Shown piece after piece: positions 52,804-61,643 of a DNA stretch of 64,000 nt (position 1 is the stretch's first letter; each line of letters starts with the position of its first letter). The DNA comes from Sedimentibacter sp. MB35-C1 (lineage in GTDB: Bacteria > Bacillota > Clostridia > Tissierellales > Sedimentibacteraceae). The notes under the pieces were generated by a model. The model was not told where the DNA came from and searched no databases. It saw only the letters and a program-made list of their open reading frames with translations. The position numbers and the translations under genes were made by a program. The DNA is taken from assembly GCF_030913635.1 (NCBI RefSeq), contig NZ_CP133188.1:3224001-3288000 (forward strand), in the 5' to 3' direction.

Positions 52804-53253
52804 TTAAATAAATCCACCAAATTTTAAAATGTATGCCGGCAGGAAGCCTACGACTAATATAGGCAGCAAGGGCATTTCCATATGGACATTCCATAGTTTC
52901 TTTTTACGGTGAAGATGATTCGATGCTATTTTCCATATGCATATTCCTATGGGTAGCGGTAAAGCCAAGGCAAATGCCCAGATGGAAGCATCTATGCCCA
53001 AAACTGAGCAGGCAGCGGCAATGAATTTAACATCGCCTCCGCCCATATGCTTTTCATCAATCCATGCAACAATAAAAAATGGGATGGAAAGCAGTGCCCC
53101 TAAAAAGTTGACGGGGCTGAAGTTAATCAGCCCCGTCAAAAATATTAGGATACAGATGCTGTCGGGAATCATTCTTTTCTTTAAATCCCATCCAGCAGCT
53201 GCTATAAGGAGGCTACAAAAAAGCACCCCCTGAAGGATGCCGTTAGCCTGCAT
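52804..53253 (-). CDS. Type IV prepilin peptidase (A24)
   Basis: The ATG at 53253 (MQANGILQ) overlaps the pilin stop by 11 bp. The 149-residue product has about four membrane segments with the catalytic Asp pair of A24 peptidases: WDLKKRMIPD near the start and GGGDVKF in the second half. It should cut the Flp pilin leader. This short form lacks the N-methylase domain, as usual in Tad loci. Confidence 0.9.
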   Translation of the reverse strand: MQANGILQGVLFCSLLIAAAGWDLKKRMIPDSICILIFLTGLINFSPVNFLGALLSIPFFIVAWIDEKHMGGGDVKFIAAACSVLGIDASIWAFALALPLPIGICIWKIASNHLHRKKKLWNVHMEMPLLPILVVGFLPAYILKFGGFI

Positions 53254-53530
53254 AGTTAAACATTTCTTTGATTCGCTGAACCAAGGTCGGAAGCACAGTA
53301 CCCTCCAGCAAGGCATAAAGTCCTGCAAGGAGCAGAGCCCCAAGCACAACGGCAATCAGAATCTTAACTGCTGTGTCAATATAGCCTTCCGCACGATTAC
53401 TGACAAGCACTGCTTGGCTTCTCATTTTAAAAATCTGCAATTTTGCAGGCAAGGACTGGATGCCGGTGTTCATATAGTTTGCGGTATGGGCGATCCTTTT
53501 TTTCATATTGATAATGAATTCTTTCATCAT
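53243..53530 (-). CDS. Flp-like pilin (DUF6133 type)
   Basis: The 95-residue product has a charged leader, then RAEGYIDTAVKILIAVVLGALLLAGLYALL, the Flp/TadE pilin pattern with a Glu after the processing site. It is likely the major or a minor pilin. It overlaps the peptidase by 11 bp, coupling synthesis of the pilin with its processing enzyme. AAAGGAG precedes the ATG. Confidence 0.78.
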   Translation of the reverse strand: MMKEFIINMKKRIAHTANYMNTGIQSLPAKLQIFKMRSQAVLVSNRAEGYIDTAVKILIAVVLGALLLAGLYALLEGTVLPTLVQRIKEMFNYAG

Positions 53531-53571
53531 GATAATCTCCTTTATATTTCAATTTTTGTGGACGGTTTTGC

Positions 53572-56500
53572 TTACTCAAAATGATAAGTTACCGAATAGG
53601 TGATATTGCTCTTGTTATACATGCAGTTGTGATTCGTATAATAGTAAAACTCCAGCTGAGTATATACACCTGCACCAAGGGTACGGCTGAATGTAATGCC
53701 GTTTGAAGTAGTGCCGTAGTCCAGTTGATCCCACTGTCCTGTAAGCTTATTTAAGCCCCTCACTCTTCCGAAGTCAGAGCCGCTGTGACCGGAAACCGGC
53801 GGAACTGTGAATGTGTATTCGGTTATAGTAGCACCTTCAAGTCCATTTTCTAATATGACTGAATCAGGACCGGTAAGTGTCATGCCTCCGCCGCCGTTGG
53901 AATCGGCTACAAAGAACACAATGGCTGCCCATGGCGACTCAACCCCTGCTGTATCAACCGCTTTTACTCGTACCAGATTTCTTCCCAGGGGATAAACTTG
54001 TGTTTTGGCATTTCTGTTTTCCCAGACAAGAGTTACTGCATCGCCATCCGGGTCTGAGCTTGCAGCTGTGATGGTGACAGGGATTCCCGGTGCTACACTA
54101 TTGCCGTTTGGTGTTCTTGTGATAACCGGGGTTAGGGGTGCAGAGTTTGCAATGGTGAATGTCTTAGATACCCATTCCGAATATAGTTTTGTGCTGTCTT
54201 TGGCACGGACACGGATTGTATGGGTGCCCACAGCGTAGTAATCATCTGCGGTTTTGTTTTCCCATTCCAAGGTGGTTGAATCGCCGTCAGCATCGCTTGC
54301 CTTGGCAGTGATATCTACGAAAAACTTACCGTCTTTAGCGGTTCTGGTAGGGGTTGCCGTCAGTGTTACCGTAGGGGCTGAACTTGTGATGGTAAAGCTT
54401 TTTTCTGCCCAAGGAGAATACGCTCCTGCAATGTCCTTTGCCCTGACACGAATTGTGTGGGTACCTGGGATATAGTAGCCATCGGCTGATACTCCATCGT
54501 ATTCCAAGATCACCGCATCCCCATCAGGATCAGTGGTATCAGCTTTGATATCCACAAAGAATTTTCCGTCCTGTACAGTTCGGGAAGGAGTTGCCGTCAC
54601 CGTTGGTGCATCGGGAGGGATGTTTGTAACGGTAATACTTTCGGAATGACTGATGGTTCGTCCGGCACTGTCGGTAATAGTTGCGGTCAGCATAAAATCG
54701 CCTACATCGTGGATAGAAATACTGCCGCCGTTGTTATCGAGTGTACCTTGGAATATGCTATCTTCACTATCCTTTTGCAGCTTCCAGACTGCGGTATAAC
54801 CGTCAATATGCTGGGCATCTTTAACGGCTACAGTGAAATTTGTTCCATAATGGATTGTTTCAGGGATTGTAAATGTGTACTTCATCACCGGCAATATATT
54901 TACCCTTTGGCTGTTAGAAAAGCTGCGGCCGAGATAATCGGTCATGGTAGCAGTAAGGACATATTCTCCATGAGACTTAAAGTTGATTTTGCCGCCTTGG
55001 GCATTAAGATTGCCGCTGAATGTTTCACTTAATGAAATGCTCTTACCGTCTTTTTCTACTGTCCATTCCACCGGAAGCACATTGTTGTTTCCGAAGGTGC
55101 GCAGATCAATGACCGTATCGGTATAGGCAAGCCCCGGAAGTTCAAATCCGATTGTCAGTACGGGTAAGACTTCACACTTGCCGCCCGGTTCAAATAAGAA
55201 TACCCTGCCTGTTTCATCGGTGAGCCTTGCCACTAACTCATAGATACCGGCTCGTTTGAACCTGATAGTACCGCCGTTATTAGCAAGACAGCCGTCTATA
55301 AAGGTGTTCCAATCCTGAAAACCATAGGTGTTATCCACCAGCCATTCAATGGCAAGACCATCCAGATTAGCGGAATTGGTATTGACTACAATATCAGTAT
55401 CGGTGTGTGCGTACCTTGGCAGACTAAAGCTTACAGTTGGCACAGGATATACATTGAAGCTTTGTTCATAGCTATAACTTCTGCCACCTTCATCGGTAAA
55501 CTCTGCCTTTAAAAAGTAGCTGCCCTTTTCCTTAAATTGCAGACTACCTCCCGTATTACTGAGTGCACCTATGGCCGCATCAGATAGAGCAATTTCTTTT
55601 CCGTCACGAGTTAATGACCAAGCGGCGATATCACTGCCAATTTCATTAAAGACTGCCTCCACCGTAACGCTTTTATCCGTATGGAAGATTTCGGGCAAAT
55701 AAAACCCGGCTGAGCCAACAGGATATACCGTGATCGTGGCCGTATCGGCAAACACCCTGCCCGTTATATCGGTGACAGAGGCTGTCAGGGTATACACGCC
55801 TTTTTCCTTGAAGCGAACACTGCCTTTAGTGAGATTCCCTTCTATAAATGTACTGATATTGGCAGGTTCACCGTTTCGACTCAGAGTGAAGGCTATGGTT
55901 AAGCCGTCTGCTTCCTTGGTTTCTGTCTGCATAGCAATGGTTTTGTCTGTATGGGAAACAGCAGGCAATTCAAGCTTTACTTCTGAAACAGGGTAGACAT
56001 TGATGGTATCGGAGGCATTAACTGTTTTGCCAAGTCCGTCAGTGATAGCAGCGTTCAATACATAATTACCTTTTTCTTTGAACATCACTGTGCCGCCTTG
56101 GGAGTTTAGCTCCCCTAAGATACCTTCCGTGATATCTATAGCTGTGCCGTCTTTTTCCAGTAACCAAACCACTTCATTAATTCCAAGGTTTTCAGTTGAA
56201 AGCTCTACGGCAACAGCTGTATCGGTGTGTGCTGTCTCAGGCAATTTGAAACCTGCTGAAACCACCGGATAAATTTCAATAGCCTGCTCATGACTTGCCG
56301 TAACACCACGACTGTTTTTAACAGTTGCGGTAAGGGTGAAATTACCGGCTTGTAAAAACTGCACTTTTCCGCCATCTGCCGTCAGCTCACCTTTGATAAC
56401 ATCTGTTAGCTCCATAGGGACACCATCTCTTTGAACTGTCCACAAGATGCTACTGACATAGCGGCTGTTTGGCTTTATTTCAATTTCATCGGTTGTGTAG

Positions 56501-57261
56501 GCAGTTTCCGGCAAAAGGAAGGAAAACTGAGGTGTCGGTACATAGGAAGAGCCGCCGCTGCCTGAAGATTTTTCCTCTGGTTCTGTAACAGACGGTTTTT
56601 CCGGTTCTTCATTTTTAATCTGTTCCTTAGCCTTTTCTGTATCCACCAGCATCTCAAAGGCTTCACCACGAGTTGCGTTCTTAACGGGGCGAACTGTGCC
56701 GTCCGGATATCCATCTATAATGTGGTAATGCTTGCCGGTACAGATGTATGCCTTTTGTTCCTCGTTAAGCTGGCTCTCATCTAAGAATCCAAGCATACAG
56801 GGACAGGAGGGATCATGATTTTCCTTGCCCATAGCCCTCACCAGCATACGGATCATTTCCATTCGGGTGATAGGTTCATCAGGCAAAAACTTATTGCTAA
56901 AATCACCTTTTTGAATAATGCCTGCAATGACAAGAGCCTCTACATCCGATTCGGACCAATGCCCTGGAATGTCAGTAAAGTGGATTGTGATATCCTTGTC
57001 TGTGGACTTTGGCAGTTCCATTGTCCTTGCTATCAAAGTTGCAAACTCTGCCCTTGTAATAATATTGTCGGGGTGTACCAAACCATCGGGATAGCCTGCA
57101 ATTACACCTTTTTCCGCAAGGATATTTATAGCTTCCTCTGCCCAATGCCCTTTGGCATCTTCAAAGTACCGATGGGCTGCATAGGCACTTCCTGCAAATA
57201 GCGAAAGCACTACACATAGTATCAGCAAAAAGCTGGTAGGTCTTTTTATCTTTGTACTCAT
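53572..57261 (-). CDS. SLH-domain surface protein with Ig/PKD-like repeats
   Basis: The 1229-residue product (ATG 57261 chosen; the first ATG is too close to the site) has a signal peptide. Three SLH-like repeats (about residues 30-210; patterns GHWAEEAINILAEKGVIAGYPDG and DIPGHWSESDVEALV) follow for wall binding. After a linker there are seven Ig-like repeats of about 85 residues (ending IYPV/VYPV/LPV), then three PKD-like repeats with DPDGD, then a C-terminal domain. It is a large surface adhesin anchored to the wall, placed directly upstream of the Flp pilin gene, so it may mediate mating contact. Confidence 0.88.
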   Translation of the reverse strand: MSTKIKRPTSFLLILCVVLSLFAGSAYAAHRYFEDAKGHWAEEAINILAEKGVIAGYPDGLVHPDNIITRAEFATLIARTMELPKSTDKDITIHFTDIPGHWSESDVEALVIAGIIQKGDFSNKFLPDEPITRMEMIRMLVRAMGKENHDPSCPCMLGFLDESQLNEEQKAYICTGKHYHIIDGYPDGTVRPVKNATRGEAFEMLVDTEKAKEQIKNEEPEKPSVTEPEEKSSGSGGSSYVPTPQFSFLLPETAYTTDEIEIKPNSRYVSSILWTVQRDGVPMELTDVIKGELTADGGKVQFLQAGNFTLTATVKNSRGVTASHEQAIEIYPVVSAGFKLPETAHTDTAVAVELSTENLGINEVVWLLEKDGTAIDITEGILGELNSQGGTVMFKEKGNYVLNAAITDGLGKTVNASDTINVYPVSEVKLELPAVSHTDKTIAMQTETKEADGLTIAFTLSRNGEPANISTFIEGNLTKGSVRFKEKGVYTLTASVTDITGRVFADTATITVYPVGSAGFYLPEIFHTDKSVTVEAVFNEIGSDIAAWSLTRDGKEIALSDAAIGALSNTGGSLQFKEKGSYFLKAEFTDEGGRSYSYEQSFNVYPVPTVSFSLPRYAHTDTDIVVNTNSANLDGLAIEWLVDNTYGFQDWNTFIDGCLANNGGTIRFKRAGIYELVARLTDETGRVFLFEPGGKCEVLPVLTIGFELPGLAYTDTVIDLRTFGNNNVLPVEWTVEKDGKSISLSETFSGNLNAQGGKINFKSHGEYVLTATMTDYLGRSFSNSQRVNILPVMKYTFTIPETIHYGTNFTVAVKDAQHIDGYTAVWKLQKDSEDSIFQGTLDNNGGSISIHDVGDFMLTATITDSAGRTISHSESITVTNIPPDAPTVTATPSRTVQDGKFFVDIKADTTDPDGDAVILEYDGVSADGYYIPGTHTIRVRAKDIAGAYSPWAEKSFTITSSAPTVTLTATPTRTAKDGKFFVDITAKASDADGDSTTLEWENKTADDYYAVGTHTIRVRAKDSTKLYSEWVSKTFTIANSAPLTPVITRTPNGNSVAPGIPVTITAASSDPDGDAVTLVWENRNAKTQVYPLGRNLVRVKAVDTAGVESPWAAIVFFVADSNGGGGMTLTGPDSVILENGLEGATITEYTFTVPPVSGHSGSDFGRVRGLNKLTGQWDQLDYGTTSNGITFSRTLGAGVYTQLEFYYYTNHNCMYNKSNITYSVTYHFE

Positions 57262-57272
57262 TGACATCCCCC

Positions 57273-57653
57273 TTACATTCCGGCCATCTGCTGGCTTTGT
57301 TCTTGTTTTGGAGCTTCTTGCACCTGTTCCTTGGACTGCTTTTGTGCCATCGTCTGCTCATAGGCAGAAAGCACTGCTTTATCAAAGGCTTGCTTTGCCT
57401 CCTTCGTGCAGGGAAAGCAGATGTCTTTGTATTCTCCGTTTTGCCCTTTATATTGGGGCATGGATACAAACAGGCCTTTTGTACCCTCTAAAATGCGGAC
57501 TTTAGATACGGCAAAAAATCCGTTGATATTGACCGATGCATTGGCTTTCAGTGTACCGTCTGTTTTCACAGGATAAATGCGCACATTAAACTGCATCGGG
57601 TTTTCTTGCGGCAGCTCCTGCTTAGTGGCTGCTTGTGCTGCTGTTTTTGGCAT
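57273..57653 (-). CDS. SpoVG-family protein
   Basis: The 126-residue product has the SpoVG core (NVRIYPVKTDGTLKANASVNINGFFAVSKVRI, then PQYKGQNGEYKDICFP) with extra Gln-rich ends. SpoVG is a small RNA/DNA-binding regulator in Firmicutes; copies on ICEs are common and may tune host or element genes. It starts 12 bp after the YodL gene ends and lies 12 bp before the SLH gene. Confidence 0.88.
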   Translation of the reverse strand: MPKTAAQAATKQELPQENPMQFNVRIYPVKTDGTLKANASVNINGFFAVSKVRILEGTKGLFVSMPQYKGQNGEYKDICFPCTKEAKQAFDKAVLSAYEQTMAQKQSKEQVQEAPKQEQSQQMAGM

Positions 57654-57665
57654 AACTTATTCCTC

Positions 57666-58235
57666 CTAAAATGATTGTGACATGGACTCTGCCATGCCCT
57701 TGATTTGACCATCTTCTTCAAAAGCAATCTGCTTAAATCCGAAACGGTCGCAGTAATGATATTCACTGCCTTCCTCGTCATATAGTTCCACCACATCGGA
57801 CATAGACAGCGAATGCCCCCTATATCCGGGAGGATGATTTATATTGCAGCGGGTGTAAATAGCTTCAAGGTCGTTTGTTTCAAGCTGTCCATCGTACACG
57901 ATGCCGTAATGCTCCGGAGAAGGGTCTCCAAATTGGCTTATCATTTCATCCAAGCCGATAAATTTCATATACACATCCGTATCAGGCTTAAGCTGCCAGA
58001 TACGAACATTTTTCAGAGATACAGCGGCCTCTATACTGCCTGCAATCTGTTCCCCGACAAGAAGCCGTTCCATGACACCATCTGTCCACTGTGGAACTAA
58101 TCCTTTCTTTTGCAGCCAACTTTCCAGTTCTTCATTTTGAAAGATAGAGTCCATAATGGCATTTTCTTTATTGACGTATCCGGCAGGATTGCCATAATAA
58201 AAAACGACACCGCCTTTCTCTTTTATACCTTGCAT
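57666..58235 (-). CDS. YodL-domain protein
   Basis: The ATG at 58235 (MQGIKEKG) is preferred because AGGTG lies just upstream. The 189-residue product ends with the YodL domain (EAIYTRCNINHPPGYRGHSLSMSDVVELYDEEG), a module found in ICE proteins across Firmicutes and thought to bind a partner during transfer. The N-terminal half is acidic and helical. Confidence 0.85.
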   Translation of the reverse strand: MQGIKEKGGVVFYYGNPAGYVNKENAIMDSIFQNEELESWLQKKGLVPQWTDGVMERLLVGEQIAGSIEAAVSLKNVRIWQLKPDTDVYMKFIGLDEMISQFGDPSPEHYGIVYDGQLETNDLEAIYTRCNINHPPGYRGHSLSMSDVVELYDEEGSEYHYCDRFGFKQIAFEEDGQIKGMAESMSQSF

Positions 58236-58305
58236 TTTCATCACCTGCCTTTAATATAAACTTGCTTCCGGAAAGCTAAAGCCTTAGTTTCAGATTTCTG
58301 CATCA

Positions 58306-58917
58306 TTAACTATTGAAAATTTTTCCTTGCCCGTAGACAATTTCATCGAGCACGATCAGTTCATCAAGCTTTGCAAGGCAGATACCGGATGAGGCAAGAA
58401 TTGAAACTATGCCGGAAGGCACATCAGTAATATCTTCTTGGATATCTGCTTCTGCAACAGTAATTTCGCCGCTATCCTCATCGGCATAAGCTTCTAATTT
58501 AGCATCTGTCGGGATACCAGCTTCCTCCAGGATATAGTCTGGAATACGAACATCTCCGCTTCCATCCAGTAAGCTCTGGCAAAGCTCGCACTGAGCTACC
58601 CAGCTTTCCGGTGTATTATGACAGCTCGTAGCTTCACAATCACTTTTGTTATCTGAATCTTCACATGGTTGTAAATCTCCGCAGTTATTGCAAAAACCAC
58701 AGGCCTGTGCCAGTATCACTGTAAGGTCGGAAGCAAGTGTGCTTAGGATATTTATTACCTTTGTAAGTTCCAGCACTGTCATTTTGCCGTCTAAAATCAC
58801 ACAGACATTTTCACCAGTTACGACATCAAGTACCTCAGCATCAGCAAGGGATGTTCCCTCCAGCATTTCGTCAAGGATATCTTTTTCTGCTATTTTCTCG
58901 CTTTGATTTTTCTTCAT
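58306..58917 (-). CDS. Cys-rich protein with an AbrB-like C-terminal segment
   Basis: The 203-residue product is helical at first, with a Cys-rich middle (CGFCNNCGDLQPCEDSDNK). It ends with an AbrB-like swapped-hairpin pattern (VRIPDYILEEAGIPTDAKLEAYADEDSGEITV). It may be an element-specific regulator or an antitoxin-like protein. No partner toxin was seen next to it. AGGAATATAT-type spacing precedes the ATG. Confidence 0.5.
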   Translation of the reverse strand: MKKNQSEKIAEKDILDEMLEGTSLADAEVLDVVTGENVCVILDGKMTVLELTKVINILSTLASDLTVILAQACGFCNNCGDLQPCEDSDNKSDCEATSCHNTPESWVAQCELCQSLLDGSGDVRIPDYILEEAGIPTDAKLEAYADEDSGEITVAEADIQEDITDVPSGIVSILASSGICLAKLDELIVLDEIVYGQGKIFNS

Positions 58918-58962
58918 AGATATATTCCTCCATTAAATTATTGCCCTTAGATTGAAACTGTC

Positions 58963-59808
58963 TTATTCCTCATCCGATGTAAAACCGGGCGCTCTTATAT
59001 CGAACAGATTCATCTGTGCCGGGATGCTTAAGCCTCGCTCCTGCATATCGTAATTAGCTATGAGAATTTCAGGAAACTGGGAACCCCCGTCATAACGCTG
59101 TTTGATATTATTGATGCGGGTATAAGCATCAATTTGAATACCCGGTGCATTGTAGAGTTCTCTGATAAATTCACAATCATTGTAGGAAAGCAGGAATTTA
59201 CCTTGGGCTTTCATCAGAGAATCCCTTAAACGAATGTGGTCTTTTTCTGTAAATCCGTCCTCCCCGACATTTTTGTAATAGCCTTCAGTTTCAAAATACG
59301 GCGGGTCGCAATAGAAAAAACTCACTGGGCGATCATACTGCCTGATGAGCTTTTCAAAGTCCTTGTTTTCAATCACCACCTTCGCAAGCCTGCGATGTGC
59401 CTGCTCTATCAGCGGAAAATTGCTCCAAATATCGTGGGGCTGGCTGCCGAAACTGGTTAGCCCCGAAGCATAGCTATAGCGAATTTGCTGATAGAACCAT
59501 GCCGCTTTTTGTACATCGGAGACAGGGCTGTCACGGGCAAGACAGTTTTTTATATAGTCAAAATCTTCTCTGGAGTTGAGGCAATACCGCAGTGCATCCA
59601 TCAGCTCATTTGGTTTTTCCCTTACACAGCGATAAAGGTTGACCAGCAGGCTATTATAATCGTTGTATACTTCAAAATCATTACCGGGATTTTTATGAAA
59701 GAGTATCCAACCCGCACCGCCGAACACTTCGATATAGCGTTCGTAGTATAGGGGAAAAAGACTTACAATCAATTCACGAAGTGACTTTTTCCCGCCTATC
59801 CAGGACAT
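58963..59808 (-). CDS. Dam-type adenine methyltransferase
   Basis: The 281-residue product has the N6-adenine methylase motifs: FGGAGWILFHKNPGNDFEVYND (motif I/X area) and FFYCDPPYFETEGYY (motif IV). It likely methylates the element's DNA against host restriction. The ATG at 59808 (MSWIGGKK) is used; a CTG at 59820 (LNSFMSW) is supported by homologues and the GGAGGGGGG site but is not a common start. Confidence 0.88.
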   Translation of the reverse strand: MSWIGGKKSLRELIVSLFPLYYERYIEVFGGAGWILFHKNPGNDFEVYNDYNSLLVNLYRCVREKPNELMDALRYCLNSREDFDYIKNCLARDSPVSDVQKAAWFYQQIRYSYASGLTSFGSQPHDIWSNFPLIEQAHRRLAKVVIENKDFEKLIRQYDRPVSFFYCDPPYFETEGYYKNVGEDGFTEKDHIRLRDSLMKAQGKFLLSYNDCEFIRELYNAPGIQIDAYTRINNIKQRYDGGSQFPEILIANYDMQERGLSIPAQMNLFDIRAPGFTSDEE

Positions 59809-59812
59809 GAAG

Positions 59813-60151
59813 CTATTCAGAGTCCTCACCCCCCTCCATAAAGGGCAGGCGGGTCTGTGCCTTGTCAAAATTTGAAAGAGAGCGGTTCAATCCACGAATA
59901 GCGGCACTGATACCGGCAATCCTGCGCCTCATATGGCGGATGGTGGCTCGCAGTTCGCTTTCAGTTTTTGCATAGTAATAGCCGCTTTGGTCGCTGGCAA
60001 TGGGGGTTGCTTCACGGCGCAGGATATTGATAATGTCTCGGAGTTCCTTGCCATTTACACAAAATAACTTCTCAAGCTCTCGGCTTAGGATTGCATTTTC
60101 CTTACCGAGATGATGGGCTTTGAGATATTCTGCAAGCTGGTCTTTGTCCAT
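59813..60151 (-). CDS. Uncharacterised winged-helix-like ICE protein
   Basis: The 112-residue product has an HTH-like start (ILSRELEKLFCVNGKELRDIINILRREATPI) and a basic helical end (TIRHMRRRIAGISAAIRGLNRSL). It may regulate the region or help DNA processing. AAGGAGG lies before the ATG. Its stop overlaps the frame upstream of the Dam ATG. Confidence 0.7.
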   Translation of the reverse strand: MDKDQLAEYLKAHHLGKENAILSRELEKLFCVNGKELRDIINILRREATPIASDQSGYYYAKTESELRATIRHMRRRIAGISAAIRGLNRSLSNFDKAQTRLPFMEGGEDSE

Positions 60152-60200
60152 TCTTGCCTCCTTTCCGACCGCTTGCCCGAAAGAAAAACAAGATAGAGTA

Positions 60201-60247
60201 AAAAAAGCAAGACCGCTTTCTTTGGGGAAAACGGCCTTGTTTTTTTG
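60201..60247 (-). terminator. Rho-independent terminator upstream of 60151
   Basis: Minus strand: CAAGGCCG pairs with CGGTCTTG (one G-U pair) around a 16-base loop, then T7. It separates the SLOG gene from the next operon. Confidence 0.75.
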
Positions 60248-60256
60248 ATTGATATA

Positions 60257-60288
60257 TGAAAAACACCGGATGTTATACCAGTGTCGTT
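60257..60288 (-). terminator. Second hairpin terminator
   Basis: Minus strand: CACTGG pairs with CCGGTG (one G-U pair) around an 8-base loop and is followed by five T. Confidence 0.5.
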
Positions 60289-60333
60289 TCGTTTTTATTT
60301 ACTTACTGATAGATGAGCTTTCTTAATTTAAAG

Positions 60334-60366
60334 TAAAAAACATTACTGAGTTGAAATTTAGTAATG
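60334..60366 (-). terminator. Terminator after the SLOG gene
   Basis: Minus strand: CATTACT pairs with AGTAATG (7 bp, 12-base loop) followed by T6, 12 bp after the gene stop. Confidence 0.78.
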
Positions 60367-60377
60367 CCTTTTGGTCA

Positions 60378-60890
60378 TTATTCATATAGGTTTATAATTT
60401 CAAGGTTTTCTCTTTCTGCCATGCGGACAGTCTGTGCTGTGCCGCTTCTGGCTTGCCCGTTCCAGTAACATATAATCCTATTGCTGCGTTCTACCATATA
60501 CTGATTTCGATGAGCATAACATCGGCTGTTGTAATTGGTATTTAAGATAATGACATCATCGCATTTAGGCATGATTTCATAATATAGTTCATGATCTGAA
60601 AGCGAGTACCTCACTGCCTGTTCTTCAAAGGGGATTACGGCAATCAGCCGAATATACCGTGGATTGTTAAAGTCAATCACTGTTTTCTTTTTAATCACTT
60701 CCTCCGCTGCCATAAGGTCCCACCCGTAGGCACCTCCAAATAAAAAGGTGTTGTAGCCATCTTGTATTGCTTTTTCAATTTCCTCTGACAGCTTTATTCT
60801 CAAATGTTTCAAGGCATCTCCTTTTGGAAGCTTTTCACTTCGATGCCCGGTAAAGCATACTGTTTTTTCTCTGATAAGTCTCCGGTTCAC
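60378..60890 (-). CDS. SLOG/DUF1273-type protein (YpsA-like)
   Basis: The 170-residue product starts at GTG 60890 (GGAGG upstream). It has the SLOG pattern: KTVCFTGHRSEKLPKG near the start, FLFGGAYGWDLMAAE in the first half and VERSNRIICYWNGQARSGTAQTV near the end, together a Rossmann-like nucleotide-sensing fold. SLOG proteins sense nucleotides made in stress or defence responses. It is divergent from an XRE regulator gene. Confidence 0.82.
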   Translation of the reverse strand: MNRRLIREKTVCFTGHRSEKLPKGDALKHLRIKLSEEIEKAIQDGYNTFLFGGAYGWDLMAAEEVIKKKTVIDFNNPRYIRLIAVIPFEEQAVRYSLSDHELYYEIMPKCDDVIILNTNYNSRCYAHRNQYMVERSNRIICYWNGQARSGTAQTVRMAERENLEIINLYE

Positions 60891-60956
60891 ATTTCATCCT
60901 CCAGTCATATTGCTCATTTTGCATATTGATATACTCCATACACAGTATAAGCAACA

Positions 60957-60971
60957 TGACTGTCACAGTCA
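60957..60971. promoter_or_regulatory. Palindromic operator between SLOG and XRE genes
   Basis: TGACTGT-C-ACAGTCA is a perfect 7-bp inverted repeat in the 128-bp divergent region. A second imperfect palindrome (GGATAT...ATATCC) lies just before the XRE gene. Likely targets of the XRE protein. Confidence 0.6.
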
Positions 60972-61018
60972 ACTTATAGGGATATACTTTATATTGATAA
61001 TATCCATATTTGGAAGGA

Positions 61019-61342
61019 GTGATATTTATAGAACGTTTAAAACAGCTAAGGGAAGCTAAAAACCTGACACAGCTTCGCCTTGCAATGGAGCTTAATGTGT
61101 CGCAGGAAACCATCAGCGGCTACGAGATCGGAAAAGCGGTACCGCCTGCGGAAATGCTTGTGAAGCTCGCTGATACCCTTGATACTTCGGTGGACTATAT
61201 TCTTGGTAGAACCGACATAAAATCCACGCTTCGGGCTTCTGAACTAAGTGAGCAGGAGGCGGAAATACTTACAATCCTACGCAAACAGCCGGAGGATAAA
61301 AGAATTTTTGTTTTTGATTTGATAAAGGGACTTGAAAAATAG
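61019..61342 (+). CDS. XRE-family transcriptional repressor
   Basis: The 107-residue product has a Cro/CI HTH at its start (FIERLKQLREAKNLTQLRLAMELNVSQETISGYEIGKAV) and a C-terminal helical tail. GTG at 61019 is chosen; a TTG at 61010 and an ATA start 9 bp later are alternatives because the AAGGAG site lies between. Such regulators control ICE transfer genes. It is divergent from SLOG with a palindromic operator between. Confidence 0.83.
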   Translation: MIFIERLKQLREAKNLTQLRLAMELNVSQETISGYEIGKAVPPAEMLVKLADTLDTSVDYILGRTDIKSTLRASELSEQEAEILTILRKQPEDKRIFVFDLIKGLEK

Positions 61343-61378
61343 GGAAGCGGCAGGGTGTTTTGCATCTTGCCGTTTTTC

Positions 61379-61642
61379 CTATTTCATCGTTAAACCCATG
61401 CCTTGTTCTTCTTCCGGTTCAATAACTGAAAAGCTATCCTCGCCAACAATAACACCAAGGCTGCGCCCATTTTCGAAGCTGCAGTGCAGTGTACCGATAT
61501 CATCCACAAAATCTACTATCCCTTCAATACCAGGCGGAATTGGTGCATAGGGATCGGACATAGATTCCATACGGATTTTAGTACCTGGTGGAAATTTTTC
61601 TTTAATTCTTTCAACCTGTTGTCTTGTAGGAAATCCATTCAT
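61379..61642 (-). CDS. DUF4314-type protein
   Basis: The ATG at 61642 (MNGFPTRQQ) has GAAGG upstream. The 87-residue product shows the DUF4314 core: FPPGTKIRMESMSDPYAPIPPGIEGIVDFVDDIGTLHC. DUF4314 proteins are common in ICEs next to ArdA genes; function is unknown. It follows ArdA with a 1-bp gap. Confidence 0.82.
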   Translation of the reverse strand: MNGFPTRQQVERIKEKFPPGTKIRMESMSDPYAPIPPGIEGIVDFVDDIGTLHCSFENGRSLGVIVGEDSFSVIEPEEEQGMGLTMK

Positions 61643-61643
61643 T

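Noticed and set aside
53807-54475. Three plus-strand frames within the SLH gene
   Set aside because: They arise from the periodic repeat codons of the surface protein read in antisense; no sites were seen.
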